Assembly: GCF_020085105.1 (NCBI RefSeq)
Contig: NC_058063.1
Coordinates: 22,725,066-22,789,065, forward strand
DNA: 64,000 nt
Source: Siniperca chuatsi
Lineage: Eukaryota; Chordata; Actinopteri; Centrarchiformes; Sinipercidae
Direction: 5' to 3'
The translations under genes and the position numbers were made by a program. Shown one piece after another: positions 1 through 44,040 of the stretch (positions are counted from its first letter, which is position 1; every line of letters begins with the position of its first letter). The notes under the pieces are model-generated. The model did no database searches and was not told where the DNA came from. It saw only the letters and a list, made by a program, of their open reading frames with translations.

Positions 1-324
1 TGAATCTGACGCCATCTTTAGCGTCCATATGTCATTTCCGCAGTGACTCTTGATTGGCTGAAAAACCGGCCAATGGTGACCGCCCATTTCGTTACATCAC
101 ATTTTGATTTATTTATTCATTTATTCAGATAGTTCAGTGGATGGAACTGCAATTAGATTTTATTTAGCTGCTGTTTCTGTGTTTGTTTGTATATATAATA
201 CTGTTTTTAGTTTATTGCTTTATGGTGACACTGTAATCGTGGCGGTAGAGAGCAGTATGAGCTGTTTTCACCGGTAACGCTGCCGTTGTTCAGCGTAGAA
301 GAAGAAAGAAAGAAAGAAAACAAC
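1..324 (+). promoter_or_regulatory. wdr55: Putative wdr55 promoter and 5' leader
   Basis: The 324 bases before the wdr55 start hold two opposed CCAAT-type boxes close together: GATTGGC at about 52-58 and GGCCAATGG at about 68-76. No TATA box stands out. The start codon sits in CAACATGGCGGC, which fits a Kozak context and also resembles the YY1 ATGGCG motif of housekeeping-gene leaders. The transcription start cannot be placed from sequence alone. Confidence 0.5.
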
Positions 325-3291
325 ATGGCGGCGTCCACAGAACACGTTGAAGCCGCATCTGCAGTGACAGATCCTCCAGAAGTGGACAAAACAGAAGCTC
401 CAGAAACCACCGGAGACCCAGACACCTCAGACTCAGAACAGGCAGGTCAGGATCCAGACTCGGATCCGGATGAGGACGAGCACGAGCCGCCCGGGCCGAA
501 GATCCGAGAAACCCCGGAGGACATCCGGCTGGAGGCGATCGCCAATACGGTGGCGTTTCACCCGAGCAGGGACATCCTGGTGTGCGGGGACGTGGACGGG
601 GACGTGTACGCCTACTCCTACTCGTGCACGGAGGGAGAGAACCGGGAGCTGTGGTCGTCCGGACACCACATGAAGTCCTGCCGCCAGGTGCGCTTCTCCG
701 CGGACGGACTGAAGCTCTACAGCGTCTCCCGGGACAAGGCCGTCCACCTGCTGGACGCGGAGCGGGGACAGCTGGTCACGAGGATCCGCGGGGCGCACGG
801 GGCCCCCATCAACAGTCTGCTGCTGGTGGACGAGAACATCCTGGCGACCGGGGACGACGGGGGCACCCTCAAGGTCCGGACAAGGGTCGTCCTTATAACT
901 GTGTCCAAGCTTTGATCCCGAGAAGACGTTTTAATGGTCTAAACTGGTTTCTTAATGCTCTTAAATGGTTCAAAATGGTGGTCCAATCTGGTCTTGTCTG
1001 TGATGGTCTGAGATGGTTTCTTAATGGTCTAAATTGGTCCTCTAAGCTGGTCTTTTAATGGTCCAACTGATGTTTTGATTGACAAAGCTGGTTTCTTAAT
1101 AGTCCAAAACAGGTCTAAGCAGGTCTCTAAAGGGCTAGCTGGTCTTTTGGTGGTCTATTGTTGTCTTTAATTGATCTTAACTGGTCTTTAAATGGACGTT
1201 TTATGGTCCAAGCTGATGTTTTATGGTCAAAAAAGGTCTATCAATGTCTCACAAGGGCTAAAATTGTCTTTTGATTCTGATGGTACAAAATGGCCTTGTG
1301 ATGGTCTAAGCTGGTCTTTGACAGGCCCAGCTGGTCTTTTAATGGTCCGAGATGATGTTTTGATGGTAGCTGGTTTCTTAATGCTATAAAATGGCCCAAA
1401 ATGGTGTTTTGATGGTCTAGCTGGTCTTAAAATGGTCCAGGCTGGTCTCGTGACCTGCCAAGCTGGTCTTTTGATGGTCCAAGCTGGTTTTGTTAAAGTA
1501 TAAGATGGTCTTTTATGGTTTAAGCTGGTCTTTGACAGGCTGAATTGGTGTTTTACCTGTATTAAATAGTCTTTTGTTGGTCTAAGATTAAAATAGTCCA
1601 AGCATATCTCCCATGGGCCACGCGGATCATATGATGCTCTAAGATGGTTCTTTAATAATCCTAAACGGTCTTTTAATGGTCCAAGCCAGTTTTGTAAAAC
1701 GGTTAATCAGTTCCACTAAAATACGCCCAGGTCTAACTCTGCTGGTCTGTTGATGGTTGAGGTGGTCTTTGCAAAAATTGACTTGCAGAGGAAACAAATA
1801 CTCCACCAACAAGTAACTTTACTGATGTAGTTCTTTGTTTCTGAAGGTGTGGGATATGAGGAAGGGGACGGCCGTCATGGACCTGAAACACCACGAGGAC
1901 TACATCAGTGACATCACTGTGGACCAGGCCAAGAGGATCCTACTCACCACCAGGTAATAATAATGATAATAAAGAGAATATGTGTTAAAAACGGACGCTT
2001 CAACATCTGAGATTTCAGTATCAACCGCCAAACGGCAAAACTTTGTCCTTGGTGATTAATTGTCTTCTGGTTTTCGGACGTAGCTATGTCAGAGCGTCCT
2101 TGAACGCACCAACAAGCGGAGTTGCTCCAATACGATCTGCTTTTTAATTCGATTTGGTACAACCTGATACAGTGGCGATGGTACCATGGGCGTCTTCAAC
2201 ATCAAGAGGCGGAGGTTCGAGCTGCTGTCGGAGTACCAGAGTGGCGATCTGACCTCGGTGGTGCTGATGAAGCGGGGCAGGAAGGTGGTTTGCGGCTCCA
2301 GCGAGGGGACCATCTACATCTTCAACTGGAACGGCTTCGGAGCCACCAGCGATCGCTTCGCCATCAAGGCCGAGTCGGTGGAGTGCATCGTGCCCGTCAC
2401 CGACAACATCATGTGCACGGCCTCCATGGACGGGTACATTCGGTGAGTTGGGTTACCATAGCGATCACTGGCTACCTTTTGAGATAATTACCTTGGTACA
2501 TTCGGGGAGTTGGGTTACCATAGCGATCACTGGCTGTTTTAGAAAGCGTACCTCAAGTGTCCAACCTTACCTTTGAGATAATTACCATGGTACATTCGGT
2601 GAGTTGGGTTACCATAGCGATCACTGGGTACCTTTGAGATAATTACCATGGTACATTCGGTGAGTTGGGTTACCATAGCGATCACTGGGTACCTTTTGAG
2701 ATAATTACCTTGGTACATTCGGGGAGTTGGGTTACCATAGCGATCACTGGGTACCTTTGAGATAATTACCATGGTATATCCACTCTTTGGAATTAGCTTT
2801 TGTCCCTGCTAGCCAACAATCGGGGATCGATCAGCCTAATTTGCCATCGGTTTGCTCTGGACCTCCTTATTTGATGCCAAGTCCTTATCGCCACACGGTG
2901 GGTTACTAACATGTTGTAAATGTGATAGTAAAGTTCTGTCTGTCCTCCCATCAGAGCCATCAACCTCCTTCCCAACCGGGTCATCGGCTGCATCGGGCAG
3001 CACGTCGGCGAACCCGTCGAAGAGCTCGCCAAGTCCTGGGACTCGCGCTTCCTGGCCAGCAGCGCCCACGACCAGCTCATCAAGTTCTGGGACATTTCGA
3101 GTTTGCCCAACGCGACTGTCCACGAATACCGCAAGAGGAAGAAGAAAGACGGCCGAATGAAGTCTCTCACCAAGAAAGCCCTCGGAGACAACGACTTCTT
3201 CTCGGGACTTGTAGAGGAGACGGAAAAGAAGAAGGAGGAGGAGGAAGAGGAGGAAGAGGAGGACAGCGACAGCGACAGTGGCAGCGACTGA
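325..3291 (+). CDS. wdr55: WD repeat-containing protein 55 (Wdr55), 4 coding exons
   Basis: Exons 325-873, 1847-1953, 2173-2442 and 2955-3291 join in phase with GT-AG borders to give 420 aa; the human protein is about 383 aa, as I recall. The start is the first [13 protein letters not shown]. Residues 1 to about 65 are acidic and Pro/Asp/Glu-rich. WD40-type blades follow: [79 protein letters not shown] and [18 protein letters not shown]. The tail is basic ([19 protein letters not shown]) and then a Glu run ending DSDSDSGSD. Family knowledge: Wdr55 is a nuclear and nucleolar WD40 protein involved in rRNA production and cell-cycle progression, and fish mutants show organ defects. Intron 1 and intron 3 carry minisatellites. 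The family call is firm; exon edges are by eye. Confidence 0.93.
905..1780. repeat. Degenerate minisatellite filling wdr55 intron 1
   Basis: Most of intron 1 (874-1846) is made of diverged short units of roughly 15-30 bases built around AATGGTCTAAGCTGGTCTTT, with variants TGGTCCAA, TGGTTTCTTAA and GATGTTTTGATGG. Short open frames within it (for example 1227-1601 on the minus strand) are low-complexity translations of the repeat and not genes. Confidence 0.8.
2435..2776. repeat. 61-62-bp tandem repeat spanning the exon 3 donor of wdr55
   Basis: Copies of a 61-62-bp unit begin with TACATTCGGTGAGTTGGG at about 2435, 2497, 2591, 2652 and 2714, with a degraded start near 2775. Between copies 2 and 3 is an extra 32 bases or so. 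The unit includes the last bases of exon 3 plus the splice donor, so donor-like sequences are repeated in the intron. Copies at 2591 and 2652 keep CGGTGAGT; those at 2497 and 2714 read CGGGGAGT. Confidence 0.92.
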
Positions 3292-4370
3292 AAAGCAGTC
3301 CTGCCTGCGGACAGTTTGAAGGGACGTGTCTACTGTTTGTTGGAGGCTTTCATCCAAAGTGTCTGGAGTATGTGCACTAGCATGGACGGCTAACATTAGC
3401 AGGTACTGGACCTCGTTGCTGCCTCGGTTTTGATACGACTTTGACCTAGAAACAAACCGCCATTGGCGACTCTGTGGATGAGGTTCATTTCCTCACGGAC
3501 ACAAATACGTGGTGGGATGAACAGTGAATGTCCCAGAAAAGCGCACACTCTTTCCTTCAGAAATACTCATACTGAACCAAATATAAGAACAAATGATCAG
3601 ACACTAAAATAATGGGAAATAATAGGGCTGGGTATCAAACCTTCAGTACTTTATTGGTAGAGACCAAATGTGTCCAACAGACTTATAATCTTATTTACAA
3701 TTTCAAACGATAACCAGCCCTATGCTAACGGGCTTGTTAAAGACGTTTTAGCGGCATTTTTAGCCGGTCTGCTGGGTAAATTTGTGATTAATTTGTATTA
3801 ACATTAAAATTGTTTTTGTTTTGTTTTTTTCAATATGTGCAACTCCGTTTGAATTTATTCAACATATAGTTCCTAAAATGTAAAAAGGGGGTAAAGAAAT
3901 GCTGGAGTTTAAAGAGTAGGCTACACGTTTTAGCCCATTTACTACAGTTCACACAGGCTTTAAGTTACTGCTTTTAAAAGAAAAATTAGAAATCGCACAC
4001 TTTCTCGGCAGCCATTGACTGCTATTCATTTTCACTTAAATCAACTTGCATAGACTGGAAACTTGCTTGTCTTCGGGGAACAAGTTGTTGTTTTGATGCA
4101 ACATACACTCAAGATGTTTTGTGTTTCTGTCTTGATATTTTACATTTAGCCAGTTTTAAACTCTGGTCCTGATGAAACGTTAATTATTTAATTCAGTATT
4201 TTTATTAGTCAAACCTACATGAACTTAAAACTTGATACCAGTTAAATATCAATAGCTGCTGGAATAGTAAAGAAATATATACATCAATAATTATGACTCG
4301 AGAAATGTAATTTAAGTATTGTTTTTTGCAGACAAAATACTGGTATTTTATATTTTAGCACTATCGCCTC
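3292..4370. other. wdr55 3' flank / psip1 upstream spacer, no gene seen
   Basis: No supportable ORF. The first part is presumably wdr55 3' UTR. An ATTAAA at about 3803 is a possible but weak polyadenylation signal. The stretch includes a small terminal-inverted-repeat element at about 3622-3724; the rest is AT-rich unique-looking sequence. Confidence 0.5.
3622..3724. mobile_element. Short terminal-inverted-repeat element (MITE-like)
   Basis: The left end ATAGGGCTGGGTATC is the reverse complement, with few mismatches, of the right end GATAACCAGCCCTAT, about 100 bases away. The TAGGGCTGGG terminus is common among fish non-autonomous DNA transposons. No coding capacity. Confidence 0.6.
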
Positions 4371-4379
4371 ACTTGGCGC

Positions 4380-4594
4380 TTCCCCTGAGGTGGTACGGTC
4401 TGCCCAGTGCCCATTGGTACAGTCCAACGGCAGGCGGGAAAACGCTGAAGGTCACGTGACACGAGCTTATCCGTCAACATGGCGACGGGCAGGAAACGGC
4501 AGGGAAGCGTAGCTTAGTAACAAGAAGCCTCCTGGTCTACCGAGGAAGCACGGAGGCGTTTGTCTGTTTTCAGAAGATTATCGTTCGGTTGTCG
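4380..4594 (+). promoter_or_regulatory. psip1: Putative psip1 promoter and non-coding first exon
   Basis: A GC-rich island contains an inverted CCAAT box (CCATTGG, 4411-4417) and a perfect palindromic E-box GTCACGTGAC (4451-4460). CAACATGGCGACGG follows at 4476, a YY1-like initiator or leader motif. A strong donor, GTCG|GTAAGT, lies at 4594/4595. I infer that a leader exon ends at 4594 and splices to an acceptor just before the PWWP start, TTTGCAG ending at about 6251. The ATG at 4479 opens a 12-codon upstream ORF ending at TAG 4515-4517. Confidence 0.55.
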
Positions 4595-5213
4595 GTAAGT
4601 TCGCGTGCTACCGTCCTGTCAAACTGACAGCTGATAAATCCCACGCGGAGCTCAGATTTCAAGCTTCCTCTTGGAGCTGGCGGCTAGCTAGCTAGCTAGC
4701 TGGGATTAGCTTCACTGCTAACGCGCATTTATTTGTAAACAATGGGCGAACACGCTGCTGAAAATGAAACCGTGACAGTTTTCAGTTCACACAAATGACG
4801 CGCCGCTTAAAGGGTGTTTTTTTTTTTTTTTTTTAAATTGTAGAAAGTCGAGTGAACGAGCTGTTTTAAGTGAGATCACGCGCCGCGGTCACATCAGCAC
4901 TACTGGCAAGGTCGAAATCAATATCTGATCAAACAGTCTTTCTGTTAAAGCCCCTGAAGTCACAAATTACCTAAAAGTAAAAGTGCAGCCTCGGGTTCAC
5001 TTGCTGTACGCAAATAAGTTATTACAGATTAACGGTTTTAGCAGCTGGGAGACTAAACCGACGTGTTTGTATTGATTTGTGTAAGATTTAAAGGCACATA
5101 TCGATGCGTTTATAAAGTATATTTATTCAGTTTAGAGTGAAATTAACTACCAACATTACTGGGGCAGTTAATCACGATCCATGGCTTTAGCTAGCTTGTT
5201 GGTTTAGCCCTTA

Positions 5214-5237
5214 TTGTGTGTGTGTGTGTGTGTGTGT
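5214..5237. repeat. (TG)n microsatellite
   Basis: About 12 TG units in the putative leader intron of psip1. Confidence 0.9.
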
Positions 5238-6287
5238 AGCTTAAGATGTGTGTAAAATGCACTGATGTATCATCATCTTCCTGAAAACGTTCACAGAGCA
5301 AGAGGTAATCTATAAAAGCGATCACGAAGGTCGTGCTTTACTTCAGATGACCAATGAAGTCTCCTCCTTTTGTCACATCACAGGGTTTTTGTTTTGGGCG
5401 TCTTGTTGTTGGTCAGGGCAGCAGTGAACTTGAAGACATCGGAGACTTTCATTAGGCTTTTTCGAGGCAGCGGACCTGGAAACGCTTCAGTAACACTTTG
5501 AACACGGCACGAGTCTGAAAACGCGTCAGCAGTTAAATACACAGAGAGCGTGAAAAGTCTTTAAAAACGATTGATTTCAGTTTCCTCAAAAAAGGTATTT
5601 TAAAAAGTCTTTAAAATTAAATTACAAAGGTCTCATTTTTCTGTTTTAACAAACACTGAAAACTGGAAAATCTCCAGTCGTGTTATTCCAGACTGAACCT
5701 CTGAGGAATGAATTTAGTTATTTATTAATCGGTTAATCGATCCATTCCTCCATATTCTGCTGATTATCCAGGTCTAGTTCTTTTTTAATGATTAGTTAAT
5801 GATACCGGGAAGTACTGACACAAACGATGATATAAATGCAGTTATTAACTCGAGGCCTTGTCACTCCTGCAGGTTTGTATCGATGCGTTTCATACTTTGG
5901 GCGGTATGATCGTGAAACAGGTGTTAATTTGTGGTTATTAAAATGTCTCAGAGTCAAAAGCAGAGCTTCCTTTCGTTAAGGCCGCTGCGGTGAACCGACG
6001 GCTTCATCTTCAAGCCGATAAATGCTGCGAACGAGCCGATATTTAGTCGTAGACGCGAGTTTTGTCACGTCGGACATAAAACACGCAGCAGAGTTCTCCA
6101 TCTAATAAATGTAAAGCTGATGGGAAAATGCATGATGGTCATTATTAAAGACGACGTCGGTAACTTTTTGTAGTTGTAACTGGTCGTACGGCTTTAGAAA
6201 GTTGTCGAAAACCACTTCCAGGCGCACTGATCTGCGTCGGGCGGTTTGCAGCTGCCCCCCCCTCCTCCCCGTGTGACCGAGCTCTGA

Positions 6288-17122
<10,835 letters not shown>

Positions 17123-18690
17123 AGGCTCAGTGTTTCTGAAGCAGCCGGACCGAACCAACTATAATCTGAGGGGTGTTGACCTGAAACAATCCCCCCACAT
17201 GGACAATGAGAACTTCCACAACCATTTACCTCATCACACATACACAAATCAGTGTTTCAACTGTACAGCTCTAATTATTTATTTCCTGTTGTAAAAGAAA
17301 AGGGTGTTGTTATATTTGAATAGGAGTGAACAGTGTTTGGGTGGATTGTCACACCTGAGCAGGTACAGTATATTTGGATGATGATGGCCGACACTTTGTT
17401 GTCGGTGTTGTTCATCGTGACGTAACAGCTCCTAACATTGGTGCATTAATACAGTTAATACTGACTTTACCAGAACAGTATTTATCTCTCATCCACTAAC
17501 TCTCTTGTTTATAACTTATTGCATTACATGCCTTAACTTGAGCATAACTTTTTGAAACCTCAACCCTTACCTGTCTTTTTTAAGCTAACCTAACCTTAAC
17601 TATCTTTTAACCCTAAAATTACCCTTATAACCTTAATCCAGCTCTGATGTAGGACTGTCATACGATAACACCTCCACTGCATTTGGGTTTTGGTAGAAAT
17701 CTCAAAACCTGGACAGATAAAACTCAACATAACCTTAACCTACCTCTGGTAACTGGTAACTGTTATGAGGAGAGGATACATTATTTTTTTTTAAATGTTT
17801 CAGTAATAGTACTTATGGGGACATCTGGACCTTGCAAGGCTGTGTAAAATCTGGTTGTAAACTCAACTCTCGTTACTAACCCTGCTCTGTCATTTTAAAG
17901 GTGCTCTGTTCTTTCACATCCCTAAATCAGCGGCTGCAAATGAACGTAGATAAATGAGTATAGTTAAAGTTTAAAAACCACCATGTTTATGCTGTTGAGG
18001 GGGGATGGGGCTGATGGGAAATGTGGTCTTATTGAAATGTGCTTTTTTTTTTTTATTTGACGTCAGATGGATGTTAAAATGACACTTACAGCAGCTTTAA
18101 ACCCTAAATTAATGCATTAAACCGCCTCATTGAACCTTGACATTCACACTTCAGCTGCTGGGGAGGACTCGATGCCTTGCTCAAGGGCCCAGCAGCAGTA
18201 AACTTACAAAGAACCATCAGGGCTGCTCAGTGTTTTTATAAAACTTTGTACAGCAAGATATTTTATTCTGTATTTTATGGTGACACAGTGAGATCATTTT
18301 TATTCTTTTTTTATACTTTTACTTGTGTTGTTGTTACAGTTGTTTTCTAGAAGGACGTTACTCACTTTGCTGTAAATGTCTGATATGTAATTTGTACTTT
18401 CAGAAATTATAAAACACGACTGATTTACAAACCTGACATGACGTCTGGAGTCTGATTATTTCACTCAGTATGGAAGAGAGTTTGAACAAGCAGATACAGA
18501 CTATTTACAGTATGTGATACTGTGAATTTCCTATTTGAGATCCAGATGTTAAAGATGCACTGGGAATGTGCATAAAAGTATGATGATTTAAATGAGTAAA
18601 TAATTAAAAATGCACAAAAAATGTCTTAGCAGCTGCTAAAACAGGTTTTATTAAGTCTGAATGTCTATAGGATTGACTGAAATGGATGCA
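17123..18690. other. psip1 3' flank, probable 3' UTR then spacer
   Basis: No gene seen. An open frame at 17070-17294 overlaps the proposed last psip1 exon in another frame and has no family features. No canonical AATAAA was found in a convincing place, so the 3' UTR end is unknown. Confidence 0.45.
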
Positions 18691-19560
18691 GCTCAAAACA
18701 GTTAGATTTTCAAAAAAATGCGTGATCTTACAATAACAGTTGCAATTTTTAGGAAAAAGTCAATTTTATGAGATTTATTTAAGACAATGTTGCAATTTTA
18801 TAAGAATTAAGTTTCATAAGAAAATGACAATTTTAAAGGAAAAAGTAATATTTTGAGCTGGAGTCATAATTTTACAAGAAAACGTGTTTTCCCTTTTCTT
18901 AAATATTATGACTTGTAAAATTCCAACTTTATTGAATATTATGACTTTCTTGTAAAATTACAACTTTATTCTCAATTTATGTCTTTCTCATTAAATTCCA
19001 ACTTTATTGAAAAATATGACTTTCTTGTAAAATTGTGACTATTATTGTAATTATAATAGTATATTAATATGAATTACTTGCAAAATTACAACTTTCGAAC
19101 ATTATAACCTTTATCTTGAAATATTATGATTTTGTAAAATTTTGACTATCTTGAAATATGACTTACTGTAAAATTACAACTTAAACTTGAAATATTGCTT
19201 TTTCTTGTAAAATTACAACTTTATCTCAAAATGACTTTTTATTATAAAATTCCGACATTCCTCAAAATATGAAATTTTCTTATAAAATTATGACTTTGTC
19301 CTGAAATGCATGACGCATTCCTGTAAAATTACAACTTAACCTAAATCTTGATAAAGATAACTTCTCAAATATTGACTTTTCCTTGTAAAAAAAAAAAAAA
19401 ATGACTTAACCTCTCTCATAATAATTACGAAAATATTATTATTCTTTTAGAATTGCCTTTATCTCTAAATGTTATGACTTTTCTCAAAATTAAAACTTTA
19501 TTCTATAACATTATGACTTTCTCAAAAATATTTATCTTTAAAATTTCCCATTTGTTTTAC
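18690..19560. repeat. AT-rich degenerate minisatellite
   Basis: Many diverged units of about 40-50 bases built from TTCTTGTAAAATTACAACTT followed by TATTCTCAAAATATGAC. The unit is recognisable at least 12 times. It lies between psip1 and ttc39b. Confidence 0.8.
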
Positions 19561-19595
19561 AGTGACCCTAATACTCATACGTCATGTGATACAAA

Positions 19596-20005
19596 CAGTG
19601 GTGGAATGTAACTAAGTACATTTACTCAAGTTTGTTACTTAAGTACAATTGTGAGGTACTTGTACTTCCATTTTATGCTACTTTAAACTTCGACGCCATT
19701 ACATTTTGGAAGCCAGTATTGTACCACAACATTAGTTACTTTGCAGATTCAGATTATCAATACAACCAACTAATAAATCATGATGCATTATTATAGATTA
19801 ATCTAACCGGCAGTATGTAAAGTAGTATAAAATTAACTTTTACCAGCTGCAACATTAAAGTGATGAACACATTATTGCATCGATAATCATAATCCAGTGA
19901 CATATTATTATGAAATGGGCCATTCTGCATAATGAGTACTTTTACTTCTGGTACTTATATTTTGGATTTTTATTTGTGGATGCAGGACTTTTACCTGTAG
20001 TGTTG
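19596..20005. mobile_element. Non-autonomous hAT-like element, copy 2 (3' truncated)
   Basis: Begins CAGTGGTGGAATGTAACTAA, followed by CATTTACTCAAG as in copy 1. It ends around GCAGGACTTTTACCTGTAGT without the CCACCTCTG terminus. It lies immediately upstream of the ttc39b promoter. Confidence 0.75.
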
Positions 20006-20019
20006 CAACCTTTAAAGAC

Positions 20020-20204
20020 GCGGTCTGATTGGACGAACACGGTCGTTGTGGTGGGCGGGGAAACGGAAGCACTGGAGGTGTGTTTTCAGAGTGTGTGTGT
20101 GAAACGTAGATGGGTTTTTCTCCTCACCGAAGAGAGAGGAGGATCGGTGTCCAAAAACCACCGCGACCGACAGAGAGAAGGCCGACCGGGAATCACAAAT
20201 TAAC

Positions 20205-20237
<33 letters not shown>

Positions 20238-20420
20238 GGATACATCACGGGAAATAAACCGGGTGGGGGGGGGGGAACAGGAAGAGGAAATTAAACATCT
20301 GAACAGCCAGAGGTTTTTCCCCGCAGCAGGCCGGCGGTGTGTCTGACAGAAATGGGGTTGTGGTTCACCTGATAGGAACCGAGCAGCGGACCTGAGGGAG
20401 GACAGCCACCGCGCGCAGAC
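20020..20420 (+). promoter_or_regulatory. ttc39b: Putative ttc39b promoter and leader
   Basis: An inverted CCAAT box (CTGATTGGAC, about 20025-20034) and a GC box (GTGGGCGGGG, about 20051-20060) lie upstream of a GC-rich leader with an (AAT)n run at 20204-20236. No TATA box seen. Confidence 0.5.
20204..20236. repeat. (AAT)11 microsatellite in the ttc39b leader
   Basis: Eleven AAT units about 185 bases upstream of the ttc39b ATG, probably transcribed. Confidence 0.9.
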
Positions 20421-41061
<20,641 letters not shown>

Positions 41062-42086
41062 TACTCGAAAACAACTCATACTGCAGCTGGAAACAACAGT
41101 GTATGAAATATGAATCCAGGGATTTCCCTCACAATTCAGCTGATGGAAATGAACCGCCCCTTTACAAAGAAGCTTAGGTGTCATCACATGTCCACCAGGA
41201 CTCTCTTTTTCTCCATTACTAGCAACCTTATATTTTATTTTTCCTTATTTATTTTTTCAAGTGTATGGACAGATGAGATTATTTATTTACTTGCATCTCT
41301 TCTCAAACAGGCTCAGGCTTCCTATTAATGTCTGCCAACTAAACAGATTTTATCGGTAGATGCAGAGTCATGGTTCAACGCCAAATGTCAATTTAATCAA
41401 CATACCAATAGTTAATAATGGCTCCTTTACTGTCAGTAAGGAGACTATAACACATGAGGAGTTCCACTGTAAGGGCTCGTTCGCTCAGAGACGCTTTGCA
41501 CAGGAGACAATTTTGAACTCAATGGCGACTTTTTGATATAAAAGCACAAGGTAAGAAAAGGTTTAAACCTTTGAGAAGACGCAGCGCGGATCACCTGTCA
41601 AACCACAAAGGGGAAACCAAGAAGTGACGAGAGATCTGAGAAATCCAGGCAGTATTCCCGGTCGTCCACCTCTGGCAGTACGCTTAGCGTCTTCTGTCGC
41701 CCTGCAGCTCTGTCTGAAAGACCCTAAAATCAGATCTTTACTGTTCGAAAAACTGGTATTTCTACCAAACAAATCATGGCCTTAAAGTTAAGTACATTAT
41801 AATTTTGTATTAAAGTTACAACTCATTGCAAGACCTTTGCTCACAAAAACGATGTATATTTTTAGGATAGAATCATAAACACTGATTCGGATACGGAGTT
41901 GAAACGTGTACTGATAAAACTGATGAGTGCGTTCGTGTTAACAGCAGGGAGAGGTGTGTGTTGGAACACACAGTATCTATGCTTTATATTTTATTTACTA
42001 ACTTTTTTTAATTTCCTAATAATGCATCATGCCACATGTGCACATAGCACACGCAGTCACAGCCTTCTCACCAACCGTGGCTTATA

Positions 42087-42121
<35 letters not shown>

Positions 42122-44040
42122 CATAACACACTCATTCCATGTTTGCACATACATTGGGAAATATGCCCAGAGACACAAACACACAAACGTCTGTAAACGC
42201 ACACATTTAGCAGCAATATAAAATAACTTGTGCTGTTAGTCAATCAACTTCGCCGTCATTCTGTCACTCAGTGTGTGTCCATGTTTAACAGACTGTAGTT
42301 TAACTGTAGTTTCAGTTCTTTTATTTGTCAGAGGCAGAGCAGCTTCTGAGGCAGTAATTACCTCTTTCAGAGATGTTTCTAGAGAGTTGAGAGGGAAAAA
42401 AGGTTTGCCAGTTGCTTCTTTAAAAATGTTGGTAAAGCTGTAAATTTGCATGTCAAAGTTTAGCAAAGAAGAAAGAAATGTGGTTCTTTATTGGCTAAAA
42501 GATATTTATTTCTTCCTTCAGAGCAGGTCTGCCTCTGAGAAATGTTTGCCCGACTAAAACTACACTTGCTCCACGTTTACTCAACCTTCTGTTGACAAAA
42601 GACTGAAAAGACCGAAGGCTTTAGATTAATCTCAAAGTCGTCGCTCTGTTTCGAGCTGCTAACGTCCTTACTGTTATATACATATGGCTTTGGCTGTAAA
42701 CACACAAGCCAAGGGAGATGGTTCTTCTTTTAAGTAGTATTATATTATATATCGTAGATTATGTAGATCAACAACATACATGAAGAGCAGTCCGTTTAGT
42801 ATCTGTTTATGAACTGATAAATGAAAATAATCTATGATCTCCAAACACCACCATAAATACAAACAAAACAACAAGGACATGAGAGCATAATATATTTCAT
42901 GACCTGTTCTCATCACTAGTTTTATACTATTTACTATTATGTATATGATATATTAACACAATTATTATTTACTGTGTCAAACTAAAAAGGTACACTTGTT
43001 TTATACCAGGTGGGTTTGGGACATGGATGGATGAAAATGATTTCATCCCCAACTAAAGTTTTGTCGAATGAGGCAGTACAGCTTGGCCCCAAAAACAGTG
43101 TGACACTTAATATTAAACCCAGTGCATCAGATAAAGCAGTATATCAGTGAGTTGAGGAGTTCTGTCATTCCGAACAACAAGAAACAGTAGCGGAGTCGAC
43201 TTAATTGCATCTTTGCTTCCATTTGAGACATCGGGCGTGAAGGACACACTTTCCCCGTGAAAGAGTCGTGTCCTACTGATTAAATGCGACAGTGGTAAAA
43301 AAATTAACTTCTCCCTATAATGAATGTATCAACCTAAAGACCAAATTATATGTGTGTCTTGCTGTACGTGTCTTTTGTTTTTTCGTGTGTATTTTGCGCC
43401 TGTTAAGAGTTTGGGCGTAGTTTTGTTCATGTGTTTGTGTGATCTGAAACTTTACTTCCGAACAACTTCATTCGCCAAGTGCAGTAAATATTCAGGAGCT
43501 TGTTGGTAAAGTCAATAACAGTTTTACTCAAAAGACCAGAGTCCTCTATCTAAAAGAGTTGTGGCAATAAATACAGTGAAGTCGCAGTAGTGCCCTGAAC
43601 TATAGTACGATGTTCGATCAACTGCTAATGCTAGGAAACTGCCAGCAGAGTTTTTGGCTAATGTTGATAATTAAACAAGGTTTTGCTTCTGGAAGAACAA
43701 AATTGAACTCAGTTAATATTATAGATAATGCACTAATTGTTAAAATGTTCAGTCAGTCAGTTTGCTATTACATGATTGATTTAACAAAGTGTGGTGTTTT
43801 AGCATCGCACCCCTAGCTTGTTAGCATGCTGCCTGTTATAACTTATTATAATATGCTAATATATGGTAATGTCCCTATTAGCATAGAATATTTTAAAATG
43901 TTAGCATTATCACTCGAGATAGTGTACTCTCATGTGCATAATACTTGCCTCTCATGAATTATCATTACATTCAAGTCAGAGTCACAGCCGATCTTTCAAA
44001 AACCCAGAAGATCTTACAGCTTTAAAAAAAAAAGATGTTT
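41062..44040. other. ttc39b 3' flank, likely 3' UTR then spacer
   Basis: No gene seen. Candidate polyadenylation signals AATAAA occur at 43566-43571 and 44103-44108 and, further on, at 46782-46787; none can be chosen from sequence. (AC)n lies at about 42091-42120. Short ORFs show no family features. Confidence 0.45.

Noticed and set aside
2435-2776. CRISPR-like array of repeats
   Set aside because: The units are contiguous tandem repeats without unique spacers, in a vertebrate intron.
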